Shown here in pieces: positions 46,335 through 57,535 of a DNA stretch of 64,000 bases. Source of the DNA: Trileptium ribeirensis (taxonomy: Eukaryota; Nematoda; Enoplea; Enoplida; Thoracostomopsidae). Each line of letters starts with the position of its first letter. The stretch's first letter is position 1. The translations under genes and the position numbers were made by a program. Under the pieces are notes generated by a model. It was given only the letters and a program-made list of their open reading frames with translations, ran no database searches and was not told the DNA's origin. The stretch is from the NCBI GenBank assembly GCA_030248225.1, contig JASANE010007090.1, positions 1-64,000 on the forward strand, in the 5' to 3' direction.

Positions 46335-47420
46335 GAAACCAGTGGAAAGATTATCCCTGATCATGTCTCACATTTTTCATTTTATCAAATCAACATGATG
46401 TCTACAAATTAACGATACAGGTAGTGTAACATGGGTCGCGCGCTTCGATTGGTTTCTAACCTTCTTCGAAAAAGTATATGAATCTCAACTATAACCCTTC
46501 CCATCTACCACAAATTTAGGTGTAATGATACAACGTCTAGGAATAATTAAGGCAATTAATACAATAATATAATGGTTATGGGCTTCATTAGTATATGCCT
46601 GAAAAATTTGATTCCAATGTTCAAAAAAGAGCCTAGCTTCATTTATAATCGTTTTATAATCGACAAAAACGTTGCAGTCTTTTCTAACGAAACGGTAACA
46701 CACAAACAAGTTACCATTTCAGAACAAATTTCAGAGCTGATTACTTTAGTAGTCACATCAATTTAATATAAAGTTTTCCTTCAGATAACAAGATAAAAAC
46801 ACTATAAAGCCCGAAAAATAATGCTTCCAATATCAGCAAAAAATTTTGATTTCGTGCTAATGAATAAAAATTTATGAGATGTCATTTAATAAATTTAAAA
46901 AATCCAAGTTAATATTATCAAGCGCTATCTAAAATTGAGTACAACCAGAATAGAATGCATTCTAAGTGAACTTATTTAAATCTTATTGAATTTAAGCGTA
47001 ATTACATATCAAATATATTTCAGGACAGAATTTGTGTAGTTTTATTGCACGGATTTCTTTATTTGGTAATATAAATCTTACTCTTGTCACTGCTGATGAA
47101 ACATGTATATTTATGGTTATACCATAACTTCATATCATACATAACATATCCCACAGTATAAAATGAATGCCATTTGAAATTTTCAAAGTAAAGGACACTT
47201 CGCCTGCTCATGAGATTCGTATGTCGTAAACATCTAAGGGTAAAGCGGTCGAGCCCTGTTACACTTTCTGTATCCATAAGTTGTGGACATTTCCATAAAT
47301 ATCATTTAGATTTAGTGAAAAATATGGGCACATTATCAGGGGTAATCGTTCCATCAATTTCAAAAAATTTTCCAAATCGAAAACATTGTGTTGTCTTCGT
47401 AACTGGTACTGTATTGAATC
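46335..47420 (+). other. Unassigned part of WDFY3 intron 14
   Basis: AT-rich, no element recognised. The short open frames have no recognisable homology. Confidence 0.45.
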
Positions 47421-47425
47421 CAATG

Positions 47426-47765
47426 CTGGCCTGTCCACAGTGGGGGTGGGGGACCCCCACTTTCCAATTCCCCCGTGTCCGTCCCCCCACTCGGCCAAAA
47501 CCCCTCTTGTTCAATTAATTCCAAAAAAATTTTATGTCTAAAAATTTTTTGTTTACAAATTGTTTTTAAACATTAATTACCACTATTTATAATGTTAAAA
47601 CATCGTTTTTAGCTTGAAAATACATTCACGGTAGTAAAAAATGCATGAAATATGGAAATATTTAGTATTTTTAAGTAAAATTTACCCCCACTTTTAATTT
47701 TCCCCGAGAATGAACATGGGGCCCCCGAAGTCCCCCCACTTTTCGGAGGGCTGTGGACAGGCCAG
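47426..47765 (+). mobile_element. Family C, intact copy with target duplication
   Basis: Termini CTGGCCTGTCCACAG and CTGTGGACAGGCCAG are perfect inverted repeats of 15 bp, flanked by CAATG on both sides (47421-47425 and 47766-47770). This is the cleanest copy of the family here. Confidence 0.93.
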
Positions 47766-47999
47766 CAATGTACTATTATAATGTTAATTGCGTGTCCGCT
47801 ATGTAGCGACAGTCGTCGACATGTTGGTAGCAATCATATTATCATGTCGTCAGTACTTGCTTGTTGTGGTTATAATTATATATAAACATATACTCTACAC
47901 AACCTATTAGTTTTACCTTCAAAATCATGGCTTAAAATATTGGTATTTTTTGTGCCAACTGAAGCTTCGAGAGAAAAATATCTGTAACGTGCGTCAGAT

Positions 48000-48090
48000 T
48001 CCCCCATGTTCGTCTCCCCACTCGGTCGAAGCCCCCATGTTCAACTAAATCTAAAAAGTTTTTGTCTCAAATGTTTAGTTTTTAGTATGC
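48000..48090 (+). mobile_element. Family C, fragment
   Basis: Only the inner left part is present: CCCCCATGTTCGTCTCCCCA, CTCGGTCGAAGCCCCCATG and TTCAACTAAATC. Confidence 0.7.
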
Positions 48091-48423
48091 AAAATATTGT
48101 TAAATTCTAGTCTCAAATGTTTTTTTAAATTAGAGTCTAAAATTTCGCGGTGGGTCATTAAGCAATGGGAGACTTTCTGAGCTATGTAGACTTAAAGTTT
48201 CCAGATGCCCTTCCCCCACTTTCAGGTTGTTGTTTTGAAACACTGGTCCAGGCACATTTGCTGGAGCATAAACTAGCTAGCCAGGTGGATTTCTTTTACT
48301 CAAGAGGAGCGGGAATATTTCAGCGCCGCACCAACTCTTGTGATGTGGAAAAGTCGAAACTTAGCGCATATTATTGTCTGATGTATAAGTCAGATACTTA
48401 AAATCAAATTTGTTTAGTCGTGT

Positions 48424-48826
48424 CTGGCTTGTCCGCAGTGGGGGATGGGGAAACCCCACTTTTCAAATCCACCATGTCCGTCCTCCATATGGCCGAATCT
48501 CTCATGTTCAACTAAATGCAAAAAAATTGTCTCAAAATTTTTGTTTTTTTTGTATGCAAAATGTTTTTTAAACGTTAATTACCACTATTTGTAATTATTG
48601 CTTAAATACATAATATATTTATGTTACATAATATATTGCTTAAATACATAATATATACATACTATAATACTAATTGCTAAAAGCTTTTGTAGCTTGAAAA
48701 TACATGCACGGCGGTAAAACTTACATGAAAATATAGAAATATTTAACATTTTTAGCAAAATTTATCCCCGCCCCGCTTTGAAATTTCTCACGGGAATGAA
48801 CATAGGGGCCCCCTGCGGACAGGACA
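48424..48826 (+). mobile_element. Family C, diverged copy with an AT insertion
   Basis: CTGGCTTGTCCGCAGTGGGG at the left and CCTGCGGACAGGACAT at the right. Between about 48596 and 48680 it holds extra AT-rich sequence in which ACATAATATAT is repeated three times, absent from other copies. Confidence 0.8.
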
Positions 48827-49555
48827 TTGTGTACCGGTTGTATTGTGACTGGACTCGGCATTTGCTGGAAATTCTGTTAAGAGCACTAACCTAGAGCCAG
48901 CTGGTTTGAAACTACTTCTTCGCTTCGTTTTCGAATTACTTCTTATTAGTGCGTTCCATTTTAGCCAGGGGCACCATCGTTCCAACTAGGGGCATCGAAA
49001 TTTAAGAATTATCAAAATTCGTTGTTTGTCGGGGAACAGGTTTAAAATGATATGCGAAACGCTTCCAAAGTGTTTCTGAGCGTGGATATAAGCGATTTTT
49101 AAACAAATTTTTGACGTAACTTACGATTTTCTTGACCTTCAGACCTTGACCTTCGTCTTAACCAAAGGATGTTTTTAGCGAGGGCAAGCAAAAAACTTTA
49201 CCATGGTTGATGAATTTATGGGCATTCAAAATTTTGCCATGATGCACAAACAGGGGCATTCGTTTTTTTGCCAGGCAGCAATGAAAAAGTGTACCAGTTT
49301 CACCATCAGTTTAGAGAGCCCGCTGTGATAACCTAGTGGCTGTAAATAATAGTGTTTCAAAAGCAGAATCGCTTCCACCGGTGGTGCTGCTCGGAGAATT
49401 GTTTAGTGTGTTATTAAACGTAAAGCTAAAGTTGTTGTGCTTGGTATCAATTTTTGCCTTGGTCGCTTCTTGATACACTCAGTGCTACCGTTCAGATGCC
49501 TAATTTATGTCTAATGAGATTGCGCTGCGTCTGTTAAGTGAATTACATTTTACAG

Positions 49556-49694
49556 AGCTTGCTATTTGTTCTGAGAGAAAGCCACAAAGTTCGACTTGCT
49601 TTCCGAAAAGTTGGCGGTTTTCTTTATGTGATGTCAACTGTCGTGACAATTGAAGGTGCATTAGCCGTTCCGCAGAAGTCTCCATGGGACGCCG
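49556..49694 (+). CDS. WDFY3: WDFY3 exon 15
   Basis: Acceptor TTTTACAG ends at 49555; donor GTAAAA at 49695; phase 0 to 1. It encodes SLLFVLRESHKVRLAFRKVG then GFLYVMSTVVTIEGALAVPQ and KSPWDA, matching human LLSVLRESHRSRTVFRKVGGFVYITSLLVAMERSL....KNGWE. The VLRESH...FRKVGGF core is the clearest match. Confidence 0.96.
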
Positions 49695-49860
49695 GTAAAA
49701 CATTTTTACTTATACCTTTTTACCGATTAAAATATTTTGCATCTAATGGCACAGTTGTTATTCGGATTCGCTGTTCTGTAAACTCGTGGCGATGATTTTA
49801 AAGAGAGTTCATAGCTGTATTGCTTCGTTTTCCGTTGCCGTCTGAGATTGTCGTGTGATT

Positions 49861-50614
49861 GAATTCGAGTGGAAGGAGAATTTTCAATTTTGGCTCTGGA
49901 GGGGGTTGAGGAGGTCCTGTCTGTGTGTGTCTGTCGCACCTGGACCTCGATAACGGTTGGGCGGATTTTGATGCACGATAGCTCATTCGAAACGCAACTG
50001 TCGATTTAGGTGTAGTGACGGAGCCCGATTTTTGAATTTTTTGCCGTGAGAAAAGTTATGGGGCAAATGACGTCATTTCGGCCCATTTTTCGGGCACCCC
50101 TCCAGTTTTTGCGACTTTTCTCAATAAGGTATCCGCAAACGAATGGGCCTATTTTATGTAGCTTTACCAGGGCTTTCCAATGATGTATAACAAGTTTTAC
50201 AACTACTTTCCAATCTGGAGTCTATAAGGTTATAGTTGGCGCCAAATTTCACATTTGGTGAAAAGCGTGAGAAATGCACCTAAATGTGTGTTTTTGTAGC
50301 TTTTAGTATCTTATATGGGGTTTTCTGGGCATATAAACTCATTGCAAGTGTTAAAATATTGTTGGGCAAATATTTTTTACACTTTGGTTCATACTTGGCA
50401 TACAAATGACGTTTTCGCAATTTATGATGAGAAGTCGTGGGAAAATCACCTGAATGTGTGCTTATTGTTGGTTTTAGTGTCGGATATGGCGTTTTCTGGG
50501 CCGACAAGGTCATTGCGAGTGTCAAAAATATTGTGTGGCAAATATTTTTCACACTTCTGCTTCGGGGGATTGTTCTCACCATTCGAATTCTGGCTCGCAA
50601 GCGAGCTTCACTAC
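49861..50614 (+). mobile_element. Family B, copy 2: Helentron-like (HINE) element
   Basis: It starts GAATTCGAGTGGAAGG after T, with the inverted ATTCGAATTC at 50581-50590, the perfect hairpin GCTCGCAAGCGAGC at 50593-50606 and the end TTCACTAC before T. It has the same internal duplication as copy 1 (near 50340 and 50512). It keeps a GTCTGTGTGTGTCTGTC tract near the 5' end that copy 1 lacks. Confidence 0.85.
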
Positions 50615-50744
50615 TACAAATAAGTTGAGTGTTCTGTGCACTGTAAAAATGAGTAATGGTAACAGAATTTTGTCATATCCAAGTTCTAGGCAACGTGTAG
50701 GCGGTTATTTTAAAACAATTATCACAGTAGATTCATTGGTTACA

Positions 50745-50930
50745 TTTGAATTCTGAGTGAGAACGAAGAATTCTTACTTTTCGTGTGGTGAAATCTGGGA
50801 CTGCCAATTATGGGATTTTTTCTTCTGGTATCCATAACTAGAATGTGCATCGTTCGATCGTCTCACAGGATAGCTCAATCGAAAGTTTGAAATCTCGCTT
50901 TACTTGAGAGGTTTTATTATATTGTTCTGT
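50745..50930 (+). mobile_element. Family I, copy 2 (5' fragment)
   Basis: TTGAATTCTGAGTGAGAACG, ATTCTTACTTTTCGTGTGGT, then GGATAGCTCAATCGAAAG and TTTGAAATCTCGCTTT, matching 24104-24270. No internal array or right end follows. Confidence 0.65.
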
Positions 50931-51457
50931 AAAATGCCTAGCGGAATACACAGTTATTGTATAGTTTTTTAATATTATGGAGTCTACAAATCATACTGGC
51001 CTCTTCAACCTGCCAAAATTATACCTGAAGGCATAACCTGGTTGTTACCCCATTTCGGAAGTGGGGAACCGAAGATACCAGGGCGCGAATCCCGCAATTG
51101 TGGGACCATAAACTAATCTGTCTGAAAACGTCAAAAATCTGTAATTCAACAACTGATTGCAATGATATTACATAAAAATTATAAATTTTAATGATTTTAG
51201 CCGCTCGGGGAAAAATTTGGGTTTTTAGCCAAAGTGAAAAATTTTGCTTATTCTTTGTATCTCAGCAGGGAACAATTTGGTAATTTTTTAGTCGTGCAGG
51301 AAAGTACCTGTGACGATTTGGGGTTATATGAACTGAGAGAAGTCAAAATTTGCCTGGGGCCCTATTTGGAGAAGCCAGCTCATTAATAATTTTATGTAAC
51401 ATCATATTTGCCACAGTCGTTGATAGTTTTAACATGTCTTCTCTGCCGTGTATTCAG

Positions 51458-51558
51458 TTCCTGCGACAAATATTCTTGATTTGCTCAAGCACGTTTTCAA
51501 AGTCATCACAATTGCTATGCGATTCGAGCCAGCTAACGCAAGATTTTTCCAAACTGAG
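51458..51558 (+). CDS. WDFY3: WDFY3 exon 16
   Basis: Acceptor TATTCAG ends at 51457; donor GTAATG at 51559; phase 1 to 0. It encodes PATNILDLLKHVFKVITIAM then RFEPANARFFQTE, parallel to human NQVLELLHTVFCTLTAAMRYEPANSHFFKTE. Another frame is open across the same stretch but lacks homology. A family A repeat starts 15 bp into the following intron. Confidence 0.95.
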
Positions 51559-51573
51559 GTAATGTTTTGTAAT

Positions 51574-52221
51574 CAGAACGTAGTGAAACGTAGAGGAGAT
51601 TGTGTGTTGCATGGGTGAAATCTTTTAAATTCCGTGTGCTTGTGTGTTTGATCGGCCATAACTCGAGAACGCCTTAACCGATTTTCACGATCTTGGGCTC
51701 ATTCGAACCGGCATAGTCGATTTACCGTGTAGAGTTTTTGAGCTGGGGTCTGGTTCCGGGGTCAGATGTCAAAATGTGGGTTTTTGGCCTCATTTTACCC
51801 CATTTTAGTACCTTTTACGGAAGCAAGGTTATTTTTATCTTAACTATCGAATTTTTTTCTCTGGGTGATTTTATTTCATAGTAAAATGATAAATGCCGAT
51901 GCCTCTTTTTTGTTTTTCGATTAAGGCTTCGGTTTTGGAGTTGTGGGGTTTAAGGTATGGCACCCTCATGGTTCCTCGTCCCGGAATTAGAAAATTTGTT
52001 CTGACGTCCTGGGCTGCTGATAAGTTGCACCTTTGGGTTTTGGGGCATGGGAAACCCATTGCCGGTGTTAGCTTTGTTGTAACTTGTGTTGGTTTTGTGT
52101 GATGTCCACATATAGCATATCGACGAATGCTATCAAGAGCTGGTTTTATGTGCACTTAAAAGGTGTAGGCGTAGGTGTACCTATGCTTCACTACGTTGTG
52201 CAATCTTGATAGAGTTACTAG
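51574..52221 (+). mobile_element. Family A, copy 4, one internal unit
   Basis: CAGAACGTAGTGAAACGTAG after T at the left; TTCACTACGTTGTG, CAATCTTGATAGAG and TTACTAG before T at the right. It carries a single internal unit. It begins 15 bp after the exon 16 donor GT. Confidence 0.87.
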
Positions 52222-52470
52222 TGTTAATATGATTTTGGTGTTATTGCGCTTTAAAAATTCTGTGTCCTCCATACATAAAGGTTTAAATGCAAGGTTTCAG
52301 CAGTACAATTGTTCTAAAAATGTAAAGCTTTGTAGTGAGCCGTATAAATTTTGTTAGCAGTTAGTAGGCAGTAGGCTGCGTTATCTGCGCAGACATGTTC
52401 GCTGATCTAATTTTTTTTACGATTTATCTTTTCTTAAAAATATGTTGAAGGAAGTTTATTGAAACAAAAC

Positions 52471-53699
52471 CAGCGAAGTGAGCGGAGTTTCCACTGAGGC
52501 CACTAGGGCAAAATCGCGAAATTTTTTCCGTATGTCGTTGTGTTTCATAGCTCATTTTCGGATGGACGGATTTAGACATATTTTATTGGATAGCAGAAGT
52601 GATAACGTTGTGCACTTTACTTGAACGCGAACAGCCCCGACCCCATCTTCGGGGCCAAAATAGTAAAAACAGGTTTTTTAAGGGTTCTGTGCCAAATCTG
52701 GCTATAGGGGTACCAGTGTTTCGCAGCGTGTATCACGCGACACAGGCTTCGTATTGAAACATGGAGAATTGCAGAATCAGCTCATCGAAGTTTATAACTG
52801 TGCTTACCACTTAGCACGACTAGTTTGTGGGACTACTTCCCTCCATTGTGGGCCCGAATATGATTTGTCGACCCTTTGCCAGAAATAGCGATTATATTCA
52901 AATAATTTCGCCATGTTATAACTTGTTTTTACTTTACAATGAGTGCCTATTGAGATATGAAGCCCGCTAAATACAATGGTTTTGCTGTCTAGAGTCTAAC
53001 TTGGCTATATTATACATTTTCATGGGTTTTCAAAGGTTTTTACGATCAGCGAACCCGATTTCCAAAATGTAGTGCATTTGCATTTGTCTGATTATGTATT
53101 GCGCGCAGGGCATCAAAAATGGTCTATATAGGTATTTCTGAAGACTGAATACAATCAGTTGGTTATACAGAGTTTAGCAAGTATGTTTCATGCCATGCAA
53201 TCAGGAATTGACAGTTTTTCAAGAATTGTCTATACAGGTTTTCTAATTTTCTGTGTATTTAAGAATTGTCTATATAGGTTTTCTCGTAGGACTTAATACT
53301 ATGGTTTGGCTATCTAGAGTCCAACATGAGTGTCTTATGCATTTTCAGACGTTTTCATTGTATTTAGGTTCAATGAACCCGATTTCTTGAATGGAGTCTA
53401 TCGTCAGTTGTTTGGCTACGTATTGCGTACATATGATCAAGAATTATTGTCCATATAGGTTTACCGGTACGCTGAACACAATAGTCTGGTTACGTAAAGG
53501 CCAGCGCAAATATGCGTCGTCAATTATTTTCTATTGGAGTAGGGTTTTCGACGTTTTAGGATTTTAATGAGTTTAGTGTTGAATAGGTTTTAGGGTGGTA
53601 TATACGTCAAACTCACCCTGTTGCAGGTGATTAAACAAAATGATAACTTAAAAATAAAACCAAAGTCCCTCCGTTTCACTCTCGCTTGCAAGATACTAG
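52471..53699 (+). mobile_element. Family E, forward copy: Helentron-like element
   Basis: 5' end CAGCGAAGTGAGCGGAG; internal units recognised by variants of GGCTATCTAGAGTCCAAC near 52979, 53158, 53303 and 53483 (about 145-180 bp apart) and by GTCTATATAGGTTTTC. The 3' end is CCCTCCGTTTCACTCTCGCT, then TGCAAGA and TACTAG before T. This is the most complete copy of the family. Confidence 0.7.
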
Positions 53700-54044
53700 T
53701 ATACTTGAATTGAAACTACGCGAACGGAGTTCACATTTTAGAAAATTTTTGTATTTGTATAATTCAATTTTGTGGTAATTTCGACGTCAAATCGTTAGTG
53801 CAGCGCAAGCGCAAACCTAAGCGCGCGATTAGATTCAGCCAACAGAATGACATGGGTGATACAGAAAGAAAAATTTTTTTGCTCAGTTAATTGCTATTTG
53901 AGGAAACGCGGCTATTTGCCAAAGCGAAATTACAACCCGCATTACAAAAATTTGACTAATCGAGTTTCTTGTTTATTGGGATTGTGTGGTGCGCTTACGC
54001 GGCATTCACACTCTGATGCATGCCTGAAATTAACGCTCTCATGA

Positions 54045-54430
54045 TATTGTAAAAATTGTGGCGTTGCAGCAACATATTCTTAGAAATAACTTGAACCCTG
54101 AATCCATTGAAAATCCTAAAACCTCGTCGATTCTAAACCCGTTGAAACCAACTGACAAGCCATCAGATATTTTGCTGGTCTCTAGATAACCAAACCATCG
54201 TATTCAGCCCTCCGAAAAACCGTTATATAAACTATTTTTGAAGCCATGTCCAAACTACTGAAGACGTACTATTTTCTGGAAGTCGGATTCATTGATTGAC
54301 CCTAAACAAAATGAGTTATGAATGATAGCGACAGACGAAAAATAATTTCAACGATTTTCCTCCTAGCCCCTCAGTGAAAACTCCGTTCGCTTCTCTCGCC
54401 CCGTTTTAATTAAGTCGCTCTAACTTCATG
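54045..54430 (-). mobile_element. Family E, reverse fragment
   Basis: TCTAAACCCGTTGAAACC, TCTAGATAACCAAACCATCG and ATTCAGCCCTCCG belong to the family E unit. CCTCAGTGAAAACTCCGTTC at 54375 is the inverted 5' end (compare GCGGAGTTTCCACTGAGG at 52482). The CTAG end is missing. Confidence 0.6.
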
Positions 54431-56270
54431 CAACAACACAAAATATGATTCTACGCCAAGTGATTTTATGTAATTACGGTTGAACGGTTTTAATGACATT
54501 GTCGTTATATTAACACCACGAAGCGACACTATGTAGTGTAATCAGTAAACACAATGTCGTTTTATTGTGCTAATGTAACGACGGCATTAATAACTCCGTG
54601 TTAGTTGTATGTTAAGCTAATTGACAATCCAAAATGGGAATGAGGGCGGCAGGAAGTTTTCGGTTCCCCGGTTCAAAACTGGTTTCCACGGTTCGTGAAT
54701 AATGTCATAATTGTGAGTTTTTGCTTTTGCTCAGTAGAAGCGCCCCAGCTAGGGGCAGAAATTGACTATAATTTGAGTGGTTTTTTTAAATTTATCTATG
54801 AAGCCAAAAATTTCATGTCCCCATTTTGCCTGCTTGCCAGTAAACGACATTTCTTTGTTCCTAACAGGGGTGTGGTTTCTGGCTCTGGCAAAATTTTTAT
54901 CGAATTGGGAGCCCATGTTTTCGGGGCTTTTGACTACGATTTAAACAATAGCATTTGCACTGAATGCAACCAATATGGGAAGCGGTCCGTGCTTATATCC
55001 TCAAAAATGATACTTTGAAATTATTTATTTTGTATGCAGGATTTATAGGCTTCGAAAATTTTTCATATTTAATCTGTGAAACCAGAAATCTCTTGTGAGT
55101 TTGGAGATGTTTCAGTATGCTCAATGTGGAATGCCTAAATAGTCACTGAGCATAGTCTAGCCCTACTCGATGAGTTTTTCGGTGCCTTGCTAGTTGCTAG
55201 TATATTGCTGATGTGTTATTGCCTTGTCTGGAAGTTCTATTTAGAATTTCAGGCTCATCGTTGAACGTAGATAAAAGTGGCATTCACCTTTTCTCCTCGC
55301 GAGAGTAACTATTCCGTTTCTGAGATAATTCTACACTTTATGATGTATCTGGTTTCTCCATTTGCTGTAAATTTTACCTGATGGCATGAACCGGGACCCC
55401 TGGTCAGGAACTGGCGTGGCGGTGGTTACTGCTAAGGAGCGTCACCTGGGGCCCCCTATCTTGAAATGGGTGTCAAAATTTAAAAATTTTCAAAAAAAAT
55501 TTTTTTTGTGAAAAAACGCTAAATTGTTAATAAACGGCCTCATAAACGGTGCAAAATCGTCTTTAGCAAGGTTAAAAGCAAATTTTCAACCAGTTTTTTA
55601 CTGATATTAATCAAATTTTTGCTTCAGAAATAGAGTTTTTGTAATTTTTTTATCTCAAGTGAGGGTATTTTTACCGCGGAAGCCAAAGATTTTTTCGGCG
55701 TCCATTTTTCCCGGAGAATCAAAATATTTTTCTACGGGGTCTCAACCGTGGGCACCCATTTTTTGCCAGGGCGTGCCGCCCACCCTCTACCACTTTGGAG
55801 AAGCCAGCGAGAATTTACTAGCTCATCTACCGCTTCATGCTCTGATAGTTGCTAATAGCAACGCAATAGAATATCAGATTTAAGGGCAGTTCATAAAAGT
55901 GAATATTGCTATATAATTTTTGTACTGATTCTAACTTGGCTACATTTAATATTTATATATCAAGTATAGTTTAGTAATAATTATTGTCTCAATACTGGTT
56001 ATTGTTGTATTTAACTAATATACATGACTTCGTTAGCTCTCGAGACCTCTAAATACTTCTGTGTACTTTCGCGCTTTCGTATTACCCGCCAGAAATGACT
56101 GTTGCTCGCTTGATGTTTATCCGCTCGAAGGCGTCAGTCATATCCGGCGCGTACTGTATATTTAATTTCTATGATAACCTAGCATTTGGGCATATACTTT
56201 TATTGTCTAACATATCTGAAACAGTAAGTGTGAAATGAATTTTTAATAACATGTTTACTATGTTCCGTTG
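54431..56270 (+). other. Unassigned part of WDFY3 intron 16
   Basis: An inverted family H core at 55505-55575 (ACGCTAAATTGTTAATAAAC, GGCCTCATAAACGGTGC) and G-rich fragments at 54640-54900 and 55390-55800. No gene recognised. Confidence 0.4.
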
Positions 56271-56273
56271 TAG

Positions 56274-56455
56274 TTTTTGTGACGTTAAATACTGCTGAAG
56301 TATTGCACGTTCGAACTTTATTAAAACTTGCTGCCAAATCATCTTTTGGTACGCTTTATTGCGAAACAACTGCTACTAGTTTTTGTAAAACCACCTTGCG
56401 TTATCTACTAGAAGCTAACAATAATTGGCGGTCTGAAGTGCTCCATTGTAGGAAG
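56274..56455 (+). CDS. WDFY3: Candidate alternative exon 16b of WDFY3
   Basis: An open segment with acceptor TTCCGTTGTAG (ending 56273) and a GC-type donor context AAG|GCAAGT at 56456. It enters in phase 1 and leaves in phase 0, exactly as exon 16 does, so it could replace exon 16 without a frame change (182 versus 101 nt). Its product includes EVLHVRTLLKLAAKSSFGTL and TATSFCKTTLRYLLEANNNW. The order LL...E..A.SF.KT...Y resembles the exon 16 segment LL...EPAN..FF.TE and human FFKTEIQYEKLA. The resemblance is weak and may be chance. Human has one exon-equivalent here. Confidence 0.3.
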
Positions 56456-56544
56456 GCAAGTAAAAATATTGATTCAACATTTTCCCATGCGTGTGCAAGA
56501 TAAGTTTAGAGCATAATACTATTTTGCCAGGTGATTTATTACAG

Positions 56545-56711
56545 GTGCGATTTGACAGTTTGACGGAGTCGCTTCGTTTAATAGGATGCTTCGAAGGAAT
56601 GTCGTGTGTAAATACCAACGCGGATACTGGTCTATCTGACACATTTGCGCACGAGTCGAAAAAATATATGCGTGTGTTTTCCGAAATATTTCTTACACGG
56701 CACGAGCTGAT
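56545..56711 (+). CDS. WDFY3: WDFY3 exon 17
   Basis: Acceptor ATTACAG ends at 56544; donor GTAAGT at 56712; phase 0 to 2. It encodes VRFDSLTESLRLIGCFEGMS, a diverged linker, and RVFSEIFLTRHEL, parallel to human IQYEKLADAVRFLGCFSDL and FQRLLEEDV. A second AG lies 14 bp upstream (GCCAG at 56526-56530); its use would shift the frame after exon 16. Confidence 0.93.
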
Positions 56712-57535
56712 GTAAGTGCAATGCTAATGCCAGGTACTTCAATAAATAGCAACACAAATGGTCTTATTATACTTTTGTTCATTCGAAGCTATGCAGTTAA
56801 CATACAGTTTATTGTAAAAGGCTGAATATGGCATATTGACAACATTGATTTAAACTTGATGATAATGCCAAAATTTCGGCCCTTCTTCCGTGACGGCAGT
56901 ATGTTTTTCTTAATCTGACGCTGGGCTGGTACGTTTGCATAATCAGCAAGGTTCAAAATTTATATTTTACTGGATAGTGTCATTTCTGCGCTTCTTCTTT
57001 TCCGGGTTGTGTTTCGGAACCGGGACTCCTACTATATCTTTGCAAACAGAAAAATTCATATGTGCTGCTTCCTGTACATTAAATCAACACTCTATATTGT
57101 ACCTATAATCACCACATGAAGTATGTGACTATATTTACCGTTATCTTTAAGGACGTTTTTCTTTCAAGCTGCCGAAACACGAACACTATAGGTATACCAG
57201 CTAGGGTCACAGATTTTTTCCAGGATGAAAGCTTTACAGTACGAAATTCGAATCTTTTTATAAAAGAACTTATTTTCAAGCAAGCCCAACCTTTACAAGG
57301 AGCAAACGTTTCCTCGGCACGAATACTGTAAATTTTAATGTAGAGCTCTGTATGCTGAGACTTTGCTGCGCTCAGTCTTAACGTTTTCATTCTCGTTCAG
57401 ACTGACATGAATACCGATCACTATAGCAATAATCTCCGATACAGCACCGTTATATTTTTTACCAGCAACGTGTGTGCTTTTTACGGGTTGTAACAATTAT
57501 CGGTGCTTAGACGATGTTATGTGTTGCCATTACTA

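Noticed and set aside
51350..51562. Frame starting near 51350 overlapping exon 16
   Set aside because: A different frame of the same bases carries the WDFY3 match (AMRFEPANARFFQTE).
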